Notes: a model not told the origin generated them from the letters alone. Positions 25,037 to 37,141 are shown, counted from the first letter of the stretch. The stretch is 64,000 nt of DNA from Anagrus nilaparvatae (GCA_022575985.1 JAKSXM010000272.1:6076001-6140000); one strand, 5' to 3'. A program made the numbers and translations.

Positions 25037-26751
25037 AAAATTTTAATTCTACGGGAATTTTAATTAAAATAAATTATTAAAATTCAATAAAAATAAAAAT
25101 TAATAAAATGGGATTTTCTTGATTTTTTTACATTTTTGGAGCCAAAAACATTTTAAAGTTTTTTTTAACAAGCTTTTATCTATAAATTATAAAACATTTT
25201 TTTTGAAAATTAAATTAATTTTTCATAACGAATTCTAGTGTTTATTTTTATTTATCTTGTTAATTTAACCTTTTGCTAAAAAATAAATGAAAAAAATTGA
25301 AATAATTATAATATAAAATTTTTTTTCTTATTTATAATGTTATATTTTTCTTACATTTAATTAAAAAATTTTTTTAACATACGGATATCTGTATTATTAA
25401 AAAGAATTTTCACAAGTAATACAAATTTTTTTTTCATATTCTTTAGTCTCGTTTTATTATACAAGAATCTCATTATAGTATTTTTAATATTATCATATAC
25501 GTTAAAAAAAAATTTTTTTTTGAATTAAATTTGTATGTATGTTCCATTCTAATTACAAGAGATAAAGTTTTGGAGATTTTAAAAGTATTAAAATTTCCGT
25601 GTAAGTCCAATCCTCTAGCGTATTATAAACTTGAATACTTTTTTTGTGCGTGTCTTTTTTTATTGCATTTTATATGTTAGCGCATAATTTTTTTGGTTTT
25701 CTTAGTTATCGCAAGCACATAATACAACGAGAGGATATATATTTCCACGCTTAGATCTTCGTATTTCACGTACTTTGATTCCTTGTTCTGTCACACAGCG
25801 GATTTCGTAGTAGAAGCAGTGGGATGAAATTACTTTTTAATTATCACCAAGCGGATTTAGCTTTTATTACATTACTCCTTTTTAGTCCAGTTATAATTTT
25901 TTTTCTCTACATTTTCTTGTTTTTCTTTTTCGTTTTATGCTAACTTTTATCCCTTACTTATCATCGAGCAAAATAGAGCAAAAAAAAAGAGTTTTACCCA
26001 GAAATTCGTGCCAAGAAAAGAATAACAATTCGCATGGTTGTTACTTTAAGAGGAATTTTCTATTTCGCCCTATCAAGAAGCTTGATTACTTTCACAGCGA
26101 GTGGATACGAGATTTCGCGGCATTTTTAATTTAGATAATAACAACCGGCATCGTTGGTGACCCTTGACCTGAGATATCTTAAGTAATAATTTTCTCGACT
26201 TTTCCCTTCTCACCTTCTACAAATAGAAATTTCCGACACTTATTTGCGTGCAAGAATAAAGCTATCATACTAGTATTACATTAAAACTGGATTTCAGATG
26301 TATTTATGTATTTTCATTTTTAAGAGAATTTTTTCATTAAACTGAGACGTACATTTTTAACTTTTATTAATTATTAACTTATATTTCACGTAATATAACC
26401 ACATTTTAAAAAAACATTATTCAAAGTCTGTGATGACTTAATTACTTGTTTCAAGCACATGCAAATAATCCTTAATACAAAAAAATGAATCAATTTCGTT
26501 TTAAAATATTGGCATTTATTGGAATCATTCGATTCAAAAATTTCTTAATAACATCGATAAAAACGAAATTTCATGAACAATAAATTCGGGTTATAATGTA
26601 GAATTTTAACATGGAACATGTTTATAGGGAGGGATACTCTAAGAATCCGAAAATCAAGGGGGAAGGTCAAAAGTGTCGAATTAACTTTTAATATTTCTTA
26701 CATCACTTTGTAAAAGGAATTCCAAGATTGTAGTCTTTTTTGGGTACTTGG
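25037..26751. other. AT-rich sequence with a GC-elevated part, no supported gene
   Basis: The section 25560-26260 is less AT-rich and has several CpGs, but its only open frame (25937-26134 plus, 65 codons) matches nothing. Possibly regulatory or untranslated sequence. Confidence 0.4.
26590..26690. repeat. Dispersed repeat C, copy 1
   Basis: TTTATAGGGAGGGATACTCT, then CCGAAAATCAAGGGGGAAGG and TCAAAAG match the complement of 53025-53090 (CTTGATTTTCGAATTCCCAG, then AGTACTCTTCCCTATAAAT). The other related copy is at 30745-30870. Confidence 0.6.
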
Positions 26752-26759
26752 ATATAGAT

Positions 26760-28121
26760 TAGACTGACAAAAAAAAAATCGACTTTTCGATTTTTTAAGG
26801 TGCTCAAGCGTTTTTGGGTACCACTTTAGGAAAAAAAAAGCCCTAGGTAAAGCGCATCTAAAAATATTTAGTCGTTGGACAGCGCCAAAGCGTTTTCGAT
26901 TTTTGAAAATTGGTTCAGGAGCGTCGGGGGGGATTACAGCTACTAAATTTAAAAGGCAACATAAAAATAAAACTTCGGGGGGTATTTCATAGTTTTTTTG
27001 GTCACTAAAAACGATGGAATCATTTATTTTGAATTATTTCTTTAAGGCAAAAAGTTATGATCTAATTTCAGTCTTAAAAATATCAAAAATTGGACAGTTT
27101 TTGGCGTCAAAAACATGCTGCGGACTAAAAAATGTTTAGAAATTATTTTAAAGGGGTATTTCGAATGATAATTGGGTCACTAAAATCGATGAAATCGGTT
27201 ATTGTCAATTATTCTTTACTGATTCAGAGTTATGCGCCAAATAATGTAGCTTGATTTCCCAAATATAGCATTTTTTTTAGTTAAATGTCAATGTCAAGCG
27301 TACAGAGAACTCTTTTGAGCCTCTAGAAAGGTATGTTATCATAGTTTTGTGTTTTTTGAACACCGATGCATTGGTTGTAATAAAAAAATAATAAATAAAT
27401 AAAAAAATACATAAAAAAATAAAAATAATAAAAATAATAAAAATAATAAAATAATATAAATAATAAAAATAATAAAAAAAATAAAAATACATAAAAAAAT
27501 CTAAGCAACCAATGCATCGGTGTTTAAAAAACACAAAACTATGATAACTTACCTTTCTAGAGGCTCAAAAAAGTTCTCTGTACGCTTGACAGTCATTTAA
27601 CTCAAAAAAATGCTATATTTGGGAAATCAAGCTACAATATTTGGCGCATAATTCTGAATCCGTAAAGAATAAATGAAAATAACCGATTTCGTCGTTTTTA
27701 GTGACCCAATGATCATTCGAAATACCCCTTTAAAATAATTTCTAAACATTTTTTAGTCCGCAGCATGTTTTTGACGCCAAAAACTGTCCAATTTTTGATA
27801 TTTTTAAGACCAAAATTAGATCATAACTTTTTGCCTTAAAGAAAAAATTCAAAATAAATGATTCCATCGTTTTTAGTGACCAAAAAAACTATGAAATACC
27901 CCCCGAAGTTTTATTTTTATGTTGCCTTTTAAATTTAGTAGCTGTAATCCCCCCCGGCGCTCCTGGACCAATTTCAAAAAATCGAAAATGCTTTGGCGCT
28001 GTCCAACGACTAAATATTTTTAGATGCGCTTTACCTAGGGCTTTTTTTTTCATAAAGTGGTACCCAAAAACGCTTGAGCACCTTAAAAAATTGAAAAGTC
28101 GATTTTTTTTTTGTCAGTCTA
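26760..28121. mobile_element. 1.36 kb foldback transposon with 8-bp target duplication, family D
   Basis: The arms are inverted copies of about 617 bp (26760-27378 and 27506-28121) beginning with TAGACTGAC and ending GTCAGTCTA. They are flanked by a perfect direct repeat ATATAGAT (26752-26759 and 28122-28129), which is the target site duplication. Eight base pairs fits hAT and some related superfamilies. The loop 27379-27505 is pure A/T low complexity. Nothing is encoded; minus-strand frames at 27277-27534 come from the loop. Confidence 0.88.
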
Positions 28122-28129
28122 ATATAGAT

Positions 28130-30740
28130 GTGTAGGTCATCGGTGAAGATAAGTCTTTTGGAGTAAAAAATATGAGACCTATTGTCATTTAAATATATCA
28201 AAAAAGCAAAACCCCTAATAACGATAATTGAAGGACACCACGTTTAACTTGTTTACTTTTTTTTAAAGATTTTTTTTTAGGTAACGTGTTTTTCAAGTAA
28301 AAATTATTTTAATAGTTGATTTTTTGTCATAAATTTGTAATAAATAGTTTTAAAATAAAATCTTGTAAAGTAACTATATCAAATAAAATTGTTAATTAAG
28401 TGGAGATAGATACATTTAAAAATGTATATAATTGCATATATTTGCATACATGAATTCTATAGTATTAAAATTCATAAAGATTAAAGAATGCATAATAATT
28501 GAGAATTTCAGACTTTGTCAATTAAAAAATGTTAAATAATCCTTGGAAACTAGATAAGTTTATGAGTTATACGAGTTATACTTTAGATGAATAAAGATGT
28601 TTTTTTATAACACCAACCTAGTATTTTTAAAAACAGATCTATAACTCGATTTCTGATGAAAACCAGGTAATTATTTACTCTTAAGTATAAATATGCAAAT
28701 TGCAATCCATCATTTATTTTGATAAAGAAAAAGTAATTTAAAAATCATCATCTTTATTCACCTACATATAAATAATAACAAAATTAATTAAAAAGTTAGA
28801 TTTATTTGAAAACTTTGAAACTAAAACAATATAAAAAATCATGGGTGCAAATTATACCTTAGCGATAAAAAGTACTTGCTTAAAAAATGAAATATAATAA
28901 AATGAACACTAAATTTAAAAGATCCAAGAAAAAAAATGACATAAAGAAAGAACAATGACTATTCGTACTATATAATTTGACATAAAGGAATAATAAATAT
29001 AGTTAAAAATTTTAGTCTCAACTAAGAGTATACCTATATCCTCTTTTTTTGAGATAAGATAAGTTTATAAAAGTGCAGAAAGAATCTCAAGATATATAAA
29101 TTCACGAATTAAAGAAGTTATTCCATTTGGGCAGCCAAAGGGGTGTGAATACTTTAAAGAATAGATGCATTATCTAGTTTTTCTCGTTATTATAAAATAT
29201 ACTTTTTCTTTCTTTGGATATATATACTGACAGTGTGTATGGAGAAAAAAAGAAAGAAAAGAAAAAGTACGAGTCGGTAAAGTGAGGTGAGATGAGGAAA
29301 AAGGGGTGGGATGGGATGGGTTTATATTATAAAGATAACTCTATGCAATAAAAATGATTCAAAGTTTCCCGCGGCGGATGGAGGTTCCGATGGCGGAGCT
29401 TCGTTGACAATAGCTTGTCTTTGTCTGCCTTCGTTTTAGTTATATAATATTAATATATAGGTATATACAATTCTGACACCTATCTTCCGGTGTAAAGTCC
29501 CAGCGTGCGAGCGCGCTAGAGAGGAACCTCGCTAACTTTTATTATTTACGACTGATATTCCTACTATACCTACTACTAAAAATCTTCATTCAACAATGTT
29601 TATATTTATTCCACCTACTCTATCTCTAAACTTGTCGACTTGTATACTTGATACATTTTATTTCAGGATAAAACGACTTTACTTCAACTTTCTGAATTAG
29701 TATCATTTTTTAAAAAGATTTACGGTAAAAGATGAGTTTGGATGTGTATTTTCTTCAAGCAATTTATTGATTTTTAAATTTTGCTAAATTGTAAAATACA
29801 TTTATAATTTCACTATATTTTTCACGATATTTTGAGGTACAATAATCCATCATAATATTGATACAATGCTCCAGTAAAATTACGGTTTTGTAATTGTTTT
29901 AGCAACCAAGAAAAGAAAAACTCTGCTAAGAGTTTTTTGGGTTACTGATTCTGAAAATACATAGGAATTCCGCAAAGTACTCCTGAGACAAATCGAGTTT
30001 GTCTGTGAGAATTGTACTAAGATTTACAATAAGAATTGATAGATAAAATAAAATCTTACAAAGCGATCTACGTAATAACGAAACCTATTATCTTGTCTCT
30101 CCTAATAATTTTTACACGGCAAGGCTGCTTTTCTGGAAATTAAAAATTTCGGAAATTAGGTAAAATTATCTCGAAAATTATAAACATTCCTTTTTTAAGT
30201 TTTTCAATACGAAAAAGGTTAATTTCAAAAAATTTAGGTACCCAATAAGATCTTCAAAAAAAAAATTACAATTTACTTTTAGGAAAACTAAAAATTTTAA
30301 GATAAAAAAAAAAGAAAAGAATTTCATAGTGTTTGAAAAATCCGTATTAAAAAAAAATTTTCATTTCAAAAGCAATTTTCCTTTAATTTTTCTGTTTTTT
30401 CCAGAGTTTTTCTTCGATGTTTTTCCAAAAACTGACTATAACTGACTGTATAAAACTGAACTATTTCCGAGACTATTTCCTACGGTTGAAAAGAAATTTT
30501 GAGCTTTGTACATTGTTTAAAAAAATTAAAATAGAAAATTTACCTAGATTTTCCTTTAAAAATATTATTAATTCAAAAAACAGCTGCTATTTCAATAATT
30601 TTTGGATTTTTCAAAATCCCAGACATTTAGCTTCCCTTTAGGTCAGTTTTGTTAAGAATTACTTAACAAAAGTTTCTTATAAATAAGTTTCTTATTTTGT
30701 TTGACTATATATATGAATAGAAAAGTTTTTAGGGCATTAA
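28130..30740. other. AT-rich sequence with a GC-elevated island at 29230-29540
   Basis: Most of it is featureless. The island begins with a purine-rich, G-run section (GGGGTGGGATGGGATGGG near 29303) and continues with CCCGCGGCGGATGGAGG near 29370 and GCGTGCGAGCGCGCTAGAG near 29500. A short minus-strand frame here reads VNEAPPSEPPSAAGNFESF, but no good splice sites bracket it. I cannot decide between a small exon, an untranslated exon and a regulatory element. Confidence 0.35.
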
Positions 30741-30744
30741 AAAA

Positions 30745-30870
30745 TTTTTTTTTAAAGTCAAAGGGGATGGGGTCAAATGTGTCCAATTTAAGAGGGAGGG
30801 GGGTCAAATGGTTCTTAGAATAATCCGAGTTTAGGGACTTAGAATAATTCAAGTTCAGGGACTTAGAAAA
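30745..30870. repeat. Dispersed repeat C, copy 2
   Basis: GAGGGGGGTCAAATGG, then TTAGAATAATCCGAGTTTAG and GGACTTAGAATAAT correspond to the complement of 52955-53030. The last part is itself doubled (TTAGGGACTTAGAATAAT, then TTCAGGGACTTAG). Confidence 0.6.
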
Positions 30871-32752
30871 GAAAAAAACAGTTTGGAAATTAAAATCATT
30901 CAAATGCTCAGGGAAATTTCTGATCGAAAGCTATTTTCAGGTAATATTCCGAGCTGTTTTTCATGCTTTTATACAATATAGCAAAAATTAGTGGCTAAAG
31001 CTTTAAAATTAGTCTAAATTTTCAAAATTTTATAGAGACGTCTAGAAACGATTTTAAAACGTAAAAATTGGGAAGTGAGGAAATTTTATATATATGATCA
31101 ACTGTGAATTGCTACAGGTCAATCGGAAGATCCCATCTACAAGTTAACATACATTTCATAAGGAATAAGTCATCAGAGAACCGTGATTTGACTGCAGTAC
31201 AAAGTATTCACTACAAGTGAAACATTAATTATAACCAAACTTGAGATTTATCTATGTTTACTATTAGTGACAGAAATTGCAATGGGTTTAATTAATTTCC
31301 TTAAAAATCTGTCAAATGAAAAACTGGGTAGATCAGAAATCATCGTAAACGCCAAAATTAATAATAATGAAAGAATAAAATTAAAATGTAAATTATGTGA
31401 GTAAAAAAAAAAGTTTCAACGGAATTCAAAGATAATTTATCAAATCTATGGGATGAATAGATTACTTAGGTATAATAGTGATCATATAAAATTTCTTTTA
31501 TATAATATGCACATATGAATTTATGTGTTAGTAAATTTAAGGTAAATTATCTTTTTCTGGTGAAAAAAAGGTAAAAAAGTAAGTGTAAAAAGATGAGAAG
31601 GAGAAAGAAAATCAGCGAGGCATATAGGTTAGGATATAGTAAAGGGACAAAATTTGCATTTTTCGCATACATAAAATTGAAAAGATGGTATTATAACAAA
31701 AGAACGATGGAGAAAGATCGAAAGAGTATATATACTCGGACATTTATTTTAATTAAATTACTTAGTATGTATATATAGTCGAACAACCCATTTCCTATAA
31801 ATTATTCGCATAGTGTGCGTTTTGTTTTCAGTTCTCTATATATGTAAATATAAGTTATACCAAATATTTTTCTCTCTCTTTCTCAAAAGTTCGCAAACGC
31901 ATTAATGTACTCCTGTATTATATGCGAGTGATCCTATGAGCCCATTGAAATGAAATAAAAGCACTAGACTCTTTACCTATCTCTCACACCTATGAATATT
32001 TTATTATTTTATTTTCTCTTGTTTTTTCTCTACACATATATTAAGTGTTTTATTATAGTCTTCCCTTTTTTACTACTCTACCTTTTTTTCCTGTTATGGG
32101 TTTGTATTTTTGGTCCTTTATATTTTGTGGCTGAAAATTGTTCGAATACATTACGAGTTTTCTATTATTTTATATGGCGAATGGCAAATGGCAATTCTTG
32201 ATGTCCATTCTACAAACGTTTACATGATTTTAGTCAACTCTTTATTTTCTGTACACAGAGAAAGAATTTAAAAGATAAAAAGCGTGAAATGAAAAGTATA
32301 TAAAAGCTAAAGGTTTCAATTTATTTAAACTTTGTAATAACTTCACAAGTGCATATTTTCAAAACCATTTCTATTTAATGAGGAAGTTGGTTTAATGGAG
32401 AATCGCTTGATGGACTGAGAATAAAGAGTGGTTTATATCGTGTTTTTAGTGGTCTGTGCTATAATGCAGAGTATAAGAGACTTTTAAATAATTTAAAGGA
32501 CAATATAAAAAATTGGTACAAAAATGTATTTTCTTGAATATAGAAATTCAGGAATTTGAAGCTTTTATATTTGCCTTTCATACACGCGAACTGCAGTCAC
32601 TTAAAAGTTCCAATTAAATTATTTTTCAATGAAAGAGTCGATAAAAATCAAATTAAAAATGTTTATTATTTGTTTAAACGTAAATACTAAATCTGAGCCA
32701 CTTGAATCCAAATTCTGCTTTGTTCATGTCGAAGAGTATTCAATTTTATGTG
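30871..32752. other. AT-rich sequence without a supported gene
   Basis: Short frames at 31593-31778 and 31992-32201 are low-complexity, purine- or phenylalanine-rich, and match nothing. No repeat family of this window is represented. Confidence 0.5.
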
Positions 32753-32986
32753 GAGGCTCAATTAGCAATTGTTTTTAAGATATTACCAATCTTGCTAATT
32801 TTTTGCCGATTTTTTATTATATAGCGTCCATTACTCAAAACTGTGAGCAAAACTGGTCATCCGAAAATGGATGAAACCTTCAAAATCGGTTTTAGCGACC
32901 AAAAATACACACGTTTTACTGAGGTGCATCCATTCTAGTGCTGATAAAATTTTTGGATGCATTTAACATTGTTGGCGCATTGACTA
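32753..32986. mobile_element. Lone right end of foldback family A
   Basis: From CTCAATTAGCAATTGTTTTT to TTGGCGCATTGACTA this matches the last 235 bp of the element at 2729-4021, in the same orientation, with an eight-base insertion near 32840. The other arm is absent. Both copies end at GACTA, which fixes the element boundary. Confidence 0.8.
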
Positions 32987-33040
32987 CATGTTTTTAATCT
33001 ATTAATACTTTTTAATGTCTCGAATATATAAAAATAGTGA

Positions 33041-33460
33041 ATTTTTTTTTTTTATTTTTACATTAGTTTGACTAGTGCGATTATTAATTATCAAAAATTT
33101 TTAACCTTTAGAATAATAATTAATAATCCTTTTTGGGCTGATCACGTGACAATGCTTTATAAGTATAGGGTTCTCGAGGATAGTCATTTTATACATGTTA
33201 TTTTTTTCTATCACGTGACTAGCCTTAAGTATAATAAAATTTTTCACAGAATCCGAATTTTCACCCATATTTTTATTTGGTTAAGTGACTTGCCAGGACT
33301 TTCGAAATTTTTTGAATTTTTTAAGCTAAAAGATTTATTATTAAAGTTAGCTGAAGAATCAGAAATTTATTTTACAAGTTTTATTTCATGCTTAAGTATA
33401 GAATACTATGGTGATCTAAATGCCCTGCACATTCCATGTGAATTAGACTTACCTGAATAG
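33041..33460 (+). CDS. Unrecognised open reading frame, possible exon
   Basis: The frame is open from 33041 to a stop at 33458-33460, about 139 codons, which is long for this composition. There is no ATG near its beginning. Instead a long T-rich tract ends in CATTAG at 33066, which looks like a splice acceptor. The peptide from 33068 includes NPFWADHVTMLYKYRVLEDS, DLPGLSKFFEFFKLKDLLLK and LHIPCELDLPE. It is rich in F, I and L, with an amphipathic lysine/leucine stretch. I recognise no domain. Antisense to its end is a consensus splice donor (CAG/GTAAGT on the minus strand at about 33451). It may be an exon, a decayed element or chance. Confidence 0.25.
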   Translation: MFFFYFYISLTSAIINYQKFLTFRIIINNPFWADHVTMLYKYRVLEDSHFIHVIFFYHVTSLKYNKIFHRIRIFTHIFIWLSDLPGLSKFFEFFKLKDLLLKLAEESEIYFTSFISCLSIEYYGDLNALHIPCELDLPE

Positions 33461-34339
33461 TAAACATGGATTTTTATAATTTTAAAATCTAATAACTAAC
33501 TTAAACTTTTAAACCTATAACTAACTTATTTATCTTTAAACATCAATAAATTACAAATTGTTTTAACTTAAACTAAATTTATTTTAAAGATATAGGCAAT
33601 AATAATTGAATAAATCACTCGATAAGACTGAAATAAGATTTGATTTTTAATATATAATATCTTTACTTCCAAATTTAAAAAATTTTAAACTTTGCTTTTT
33701 TCTTCTAGAAAATAAAATTTCCAAACAAAAAATTCTTTAGAAAACTGAAAAAATTCTAGATCTGATAAAAAAAATTGTTAATTTTAAACTTTAAAAAATT
33801 AAATTGCTTTGTTGATGGTTAACAAACCCATTTATAGATTTGGACATTAATATACACTAATATAAATCTTTGATCTTGTCTTTAAATAAAATTCAAATAA
33901 AATAAATAAATATGAACTATAAATTAAAGTTTATAATGGACATTATGAATTTTTGTATTATTTATGTAATATATTTTTTATAAATGTTTTATAAGACTTT
34001 AACTGTAATTAAAAGTATGAGCAGCTGTTCTCGACAATTGAAATTGCAAGTCTATTATATTGTCATAATGTAGTAATACAAATACTAAGTACAAGATAAT
34101 AATTTACAGCAAGCAAAGTAAACAAAAAAGTTGACTATAAGTGAAATATATATATTTTGACAATTAAGAAAGATAAAAAAAAGAATAAACATTTTGCATT
34201 TTATACAACATGAATTATGTAATAAAAAATATTTTCTTTAGGTTAAAAATAGGGAAATTTAAATATTTATAACAACTTGCAGAAATTTAAAATTTATGTA
34301 ACACTAAAAAAAATAAAATTTTAATAAATAATTAAATAC

Positions 34340-34543
34340 CTGATAATTTGTATCATTTTTTTCACGTGTTGTATTGATGTTCAATGTGAGAATAGACGTT
34401 TTTTCTGGATGCCAAACAAAAAGAATATCATCACGTATTTCAAGGATATTTCTAGTATCTTTAATTCCTTTAGATAAACCACTTTTTAAGTCTTTAAATA
34501 ACTTTGTTTTATTTAAATCAAGAGGATCAGTACACGAGTTCAT
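34340..34543 (-). CDS. Nup88: First coding exon of a Nup88-like nucleoporin gene
   Basis: The ATG at 34543 is preceded by AACAAA, a favourable insect start context. The exon encodes 68 residues including NKTKLFKDLKSGL, KDTRNILEIRDDILFVWHPE and SILTLNI, ending NYQ. It stops at CAG followed by GTATTT, a good splice donor at 34339. This pattern (LF-x-L-x-x-GL near the N-terminus, then RN-x-x-E-x-x-DD-x-LFVW and L-T-L-N, then YQ at an exon boundary) matches my knowledge of insect Nup88 (Drosophila mbo), a subunit of the cytoplasmic side of the nuclear pore that pairs with Nup214. Full-length family members have about 700 residues, so only the beginning is here. No following exon was found to the left within the window. 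The antisense open frame (34374-34586) is a shadow. Confidence 0.7.
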
Positions 34544-34700
34544 TTTGTTATTTTTACAGACAACTTGTGCTGAATATAAACAATGAAGTTAGCAGAAGAT
34601 GAGCACGCGCGCTGCTTTCAATATTCGATTTAGTTACCGGTCTCGCAACTCGAATGCTGCAGTCGCATAGCTATTTGTGGGAAGCGCGAAATTTCAAATT
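34544..34700 (-). promoter_or_regulatory. Probable promoter of the Nup88-like gene
   Basis: Directly upstream of the start codon the sequence is much richer in G+C and CpG than anything nearby: GAGCACGCGCGCTGC, ACCGGTCTCGCAACTCG and GGGAAGCGCGAAATTTC. No TATA box is obvious, as is usual for housekeeping promoters. The GCACGCGCGC block is NRF-1-like and TTTCGCGC (complement) is E2F-like, both by eye only. Both flanks return to AT-rich DNA. Confidence 0.45.
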
Positions 34701-35358
34701 TATTTTATTTAAATAATAATTTCTTTTTTATTTAAATAAATTATTTGTCAATAATTTAGTAATAGATTTCTATTCTATTTCGATTTTGTGTTTATTTTTC
34801 AATATTTAGTTAATAAAACTTTGAATTTATAAAGTTTGGTAATATTGTAATCTCTGCATTGTTATATTTATTAGAACAAGAATGATAAATAAGTATGTGT
34901 AAGTGAATTTGATTTTTAAAATTTAAAGATTTGTTTTTATAATTTAAAAAAAATGCTATTTTTCCTTTTATTTTTTTAATAAAAGTAATAGATGATTAAT
35001 ACCAAAAATTCCAAAACATTCTCTTTTACTGAAAATTTTTTTATTTTTTAACAAGTTTAAAAAAATAAAAAATAATATCTTTTTTCTTCTAGTCTTTACG
35101 TCTTTTTTCTAATACAAATTCAAGTGTTACAAAAAATATTATAAGTATCCTGTGTATATATTCAAAAAACATGTTACTTTCACGCATAATAAAAGTAAAG
35201 GTACATTTCTAATTCAAAATATTTCATATAAAATATCTAAAAAATTTTTTATTTATGTTTTAATTTATTTTTTTTTTTTTATTTAGGAAAAATAATTTGA
35301 TAAAAGTTTGAATTTTTTTTTTATGGAGAAAACTGTTTTTTAGAGCGCATCATTCACG
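34701..35358. other. AT-rich spacer between promoter and tRNA gene
   Basis: Only A/T-rich sequence with homopolymers. I see no divergent gene. Confidence 0.5.
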
Positions 35359-35377
35359 GCCCTTGTGGCGCAATGGC

Positions 35378-35414
<37 letters not shown>

Positions 35415-35431
35415 GAGCCCACCCAGGGGCG
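35359..35431 (+). tRNA. tRNA-Asn(GTT): tRNA-Asn (anticodon GTT)
   Basis: The 73-nt sequence folds completely. The acceptor stem GCCCTTG pairs with CAGGGGC (one T-G wobble). The D stem is GCGC with an eight-base loop AATGGCTA. The anticodon stem TTCGG/CCGAA holds the loop CTGTTAA with anticodon GTT at 35392-35394. The T stem GGTGG/CCACC holds loop TTCGAGC, with discriminator G. Internal promoter boxes are intact (B box GGTTCGAGCCC). There is no intron. It reads asparagine codons AAC and AAU in the cytosolic set. It stands alone between AT-rich flanks, 0.8 kb from the Nup88-like exon. Confidence 0.97.
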
Positions 35432-35451
35432 TTTTTTTTTTTTTTTTTTTT
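35432..35451 (+). terminator. RNA polymerase III terminator, 20 T
   Basis: A run of 20 T begins immediately after the discriminator base of the tRNA. Four or more T suffice for polymerase III termination, so this is an unusually long version. Confidence 0.9.
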
Positions 35452-36556
35452 AAATAATTTTTTTATATTTTTTTAAAATTTTTATTGACCATTTGTAAAT
35501 AAAAAAAATTTTTTTAAATCGAATTAATTGTTTTAAATAACTATAATAAAAAAAATTTAGTGGTGCAGCTTTAATAAAAATCAAGGACTTAAAAAATTTA
35601 TTTTACTTTAAAACGAAGATTAAATTTTAAAAAATAATTCATTAATTGTAAAAAATTAATAAAATAAAGAAAAATTGATATGTTTATATAAAAGTATTGT
35701 ATTGTGCATAATAATGGAGGGATAAATATTTAATTTTTAACGAATTGAGTCCTTCAAGAAAGCAGTTGTACATACTCAAATGTTTTTTCAAAAAGTAAAG
35801 AAGTTACACAGGCGCGTGCCTTGTATGATTTTAGTATCACATAGGATTACAGGTCATTATAGTGTTGAAGCGGAGTAAATTATAGGTGCATTGGGAATTA
35901 AGGAGTTTGTTATTGTTATAAATATAAGGGAGTTATTAAAATAAAATAAGTGCTGAGAACATTAGTTTTATTTTTGTTTATTTTCCTTTATTTTCAAAAA
36001 CTTGGTATTTTCTCAAGGGAAAAGATTTCAAAATATTGGTTAGATTTCATTTCTTTAAATTTCGTAAAAGTCTATGCGCAATTTATATGTACTAGATATT
36101 TTAAATTATATGTCAATATAAAAAAAAATGTATAAATTAAATTCTATCCCCTTTCTTGACATTTTAAATTGTAATTGCTATTTAGCACATAATATATATG
36201 GCTCGTTTTCATTTTTTTTGAAAAAATAGCTTTCAAAAAATAAAAATAAAAAATTCCTTTTTTAAAGTCCAAACAAGACTTTTTAGACTTTTTTCACCAA
36301 TATTTATTCAGTGTTGCATAAAAATCACCATAACGAACCTTTTACATCAATTTATTACATTTTTTCATATAATTATAAGGTAAAAACAGGTTAAAACCAT
36401 TAAAAACCAAAATCGTTACATACGGCCTTAATGTATGAATTTTTCTAGGTTTTATGTATTTTAGAGAACAATATCATATATTTTTAAAGAATTCTTACTA
36501 AAAAAACGAGTTTTGGAGGTAAATTTTAAAAGTATTAAATAATTTAAAAAAAAAAG
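35452..36556. other. AT-rich sequence without a supported gene
   Basis: Nothing beyond A/T-rich sequence and a 61-codon low-complexity frame at 35950-36135. Confidence 0.5.
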
Positions 36557-37141
36557 AGGAACGGTAAAGGCAGGAACGGTAAAGGCTTTTTTATAGAAAA
36601 ATCAAAATAATTCGTAGACAAATGAACAAAAAAACTTTTCCGTTTGGAAAGTAAAGTATTTTTATGATTGAAACTTACTAAGTTTTTAATATTTTACTTA
36701 CAACGCTTCTTAATAGGAGATCTAGGGGGGTACGGTAAAGGCTTTTGTTTTTGTCCCTTCGTGATTTCTGAAATTAAACTGATTTTGTTTTCCTATTTAA
36801 GGACCTCTTAAAGTGCTCTCGATGTGAGAATTTATTTTTTATGTATTTAAGTTGTCATTTATGTGATTAAAAGGTTTTAAAAATGTTTTTATGAAGAGAA
36901 ATCAAATTTAATATAAATAAAATACGTTTTACGTACATATTTTGTAAAATCGTGTGACACACCTTCTCACCCTTGTAATAATTAGGAAAAGTAAGTTTAA
37001 ATTTTTTCTATATGGAAAAAGTTTAACCTTATAGTATAGCAATTAATCCCCAAATAAAAATTTTTGATAATTAATTGATAGGTGTGAGTGACAGACACTC
37101 AAAGTATAGGAATCTCCTTTGTGACAGGGAACGGTAAAGGC
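36557..37141. repeat. Four scattered copies of an ACGGTAAAGGC motif
   Basis: AGGAACGGTAAAGGC occurs twice in direct tandem (36557-36571 and 36572-36586). The core recurs as TACGGTAAAGGCTTTTG at 36731 and GGGAACGGTAAAGGCTTTTT at 37128. All are in the same orientation and three are followed by CTTTT. The sequence between is AT-rich and not otherwise repeated. Confidence 0.65.

Noticed and set aside
27277..27534. Minus-strand frames rich in F, Y and I
   Set aside because: They arise from the A/T-only loop of the foldback at 26760-28121 and have low complexity.
34374..34586. 70-codon plus-strand frame
   Set aside because: It is antisense to the Nup88-like exon and has no motif of its own.
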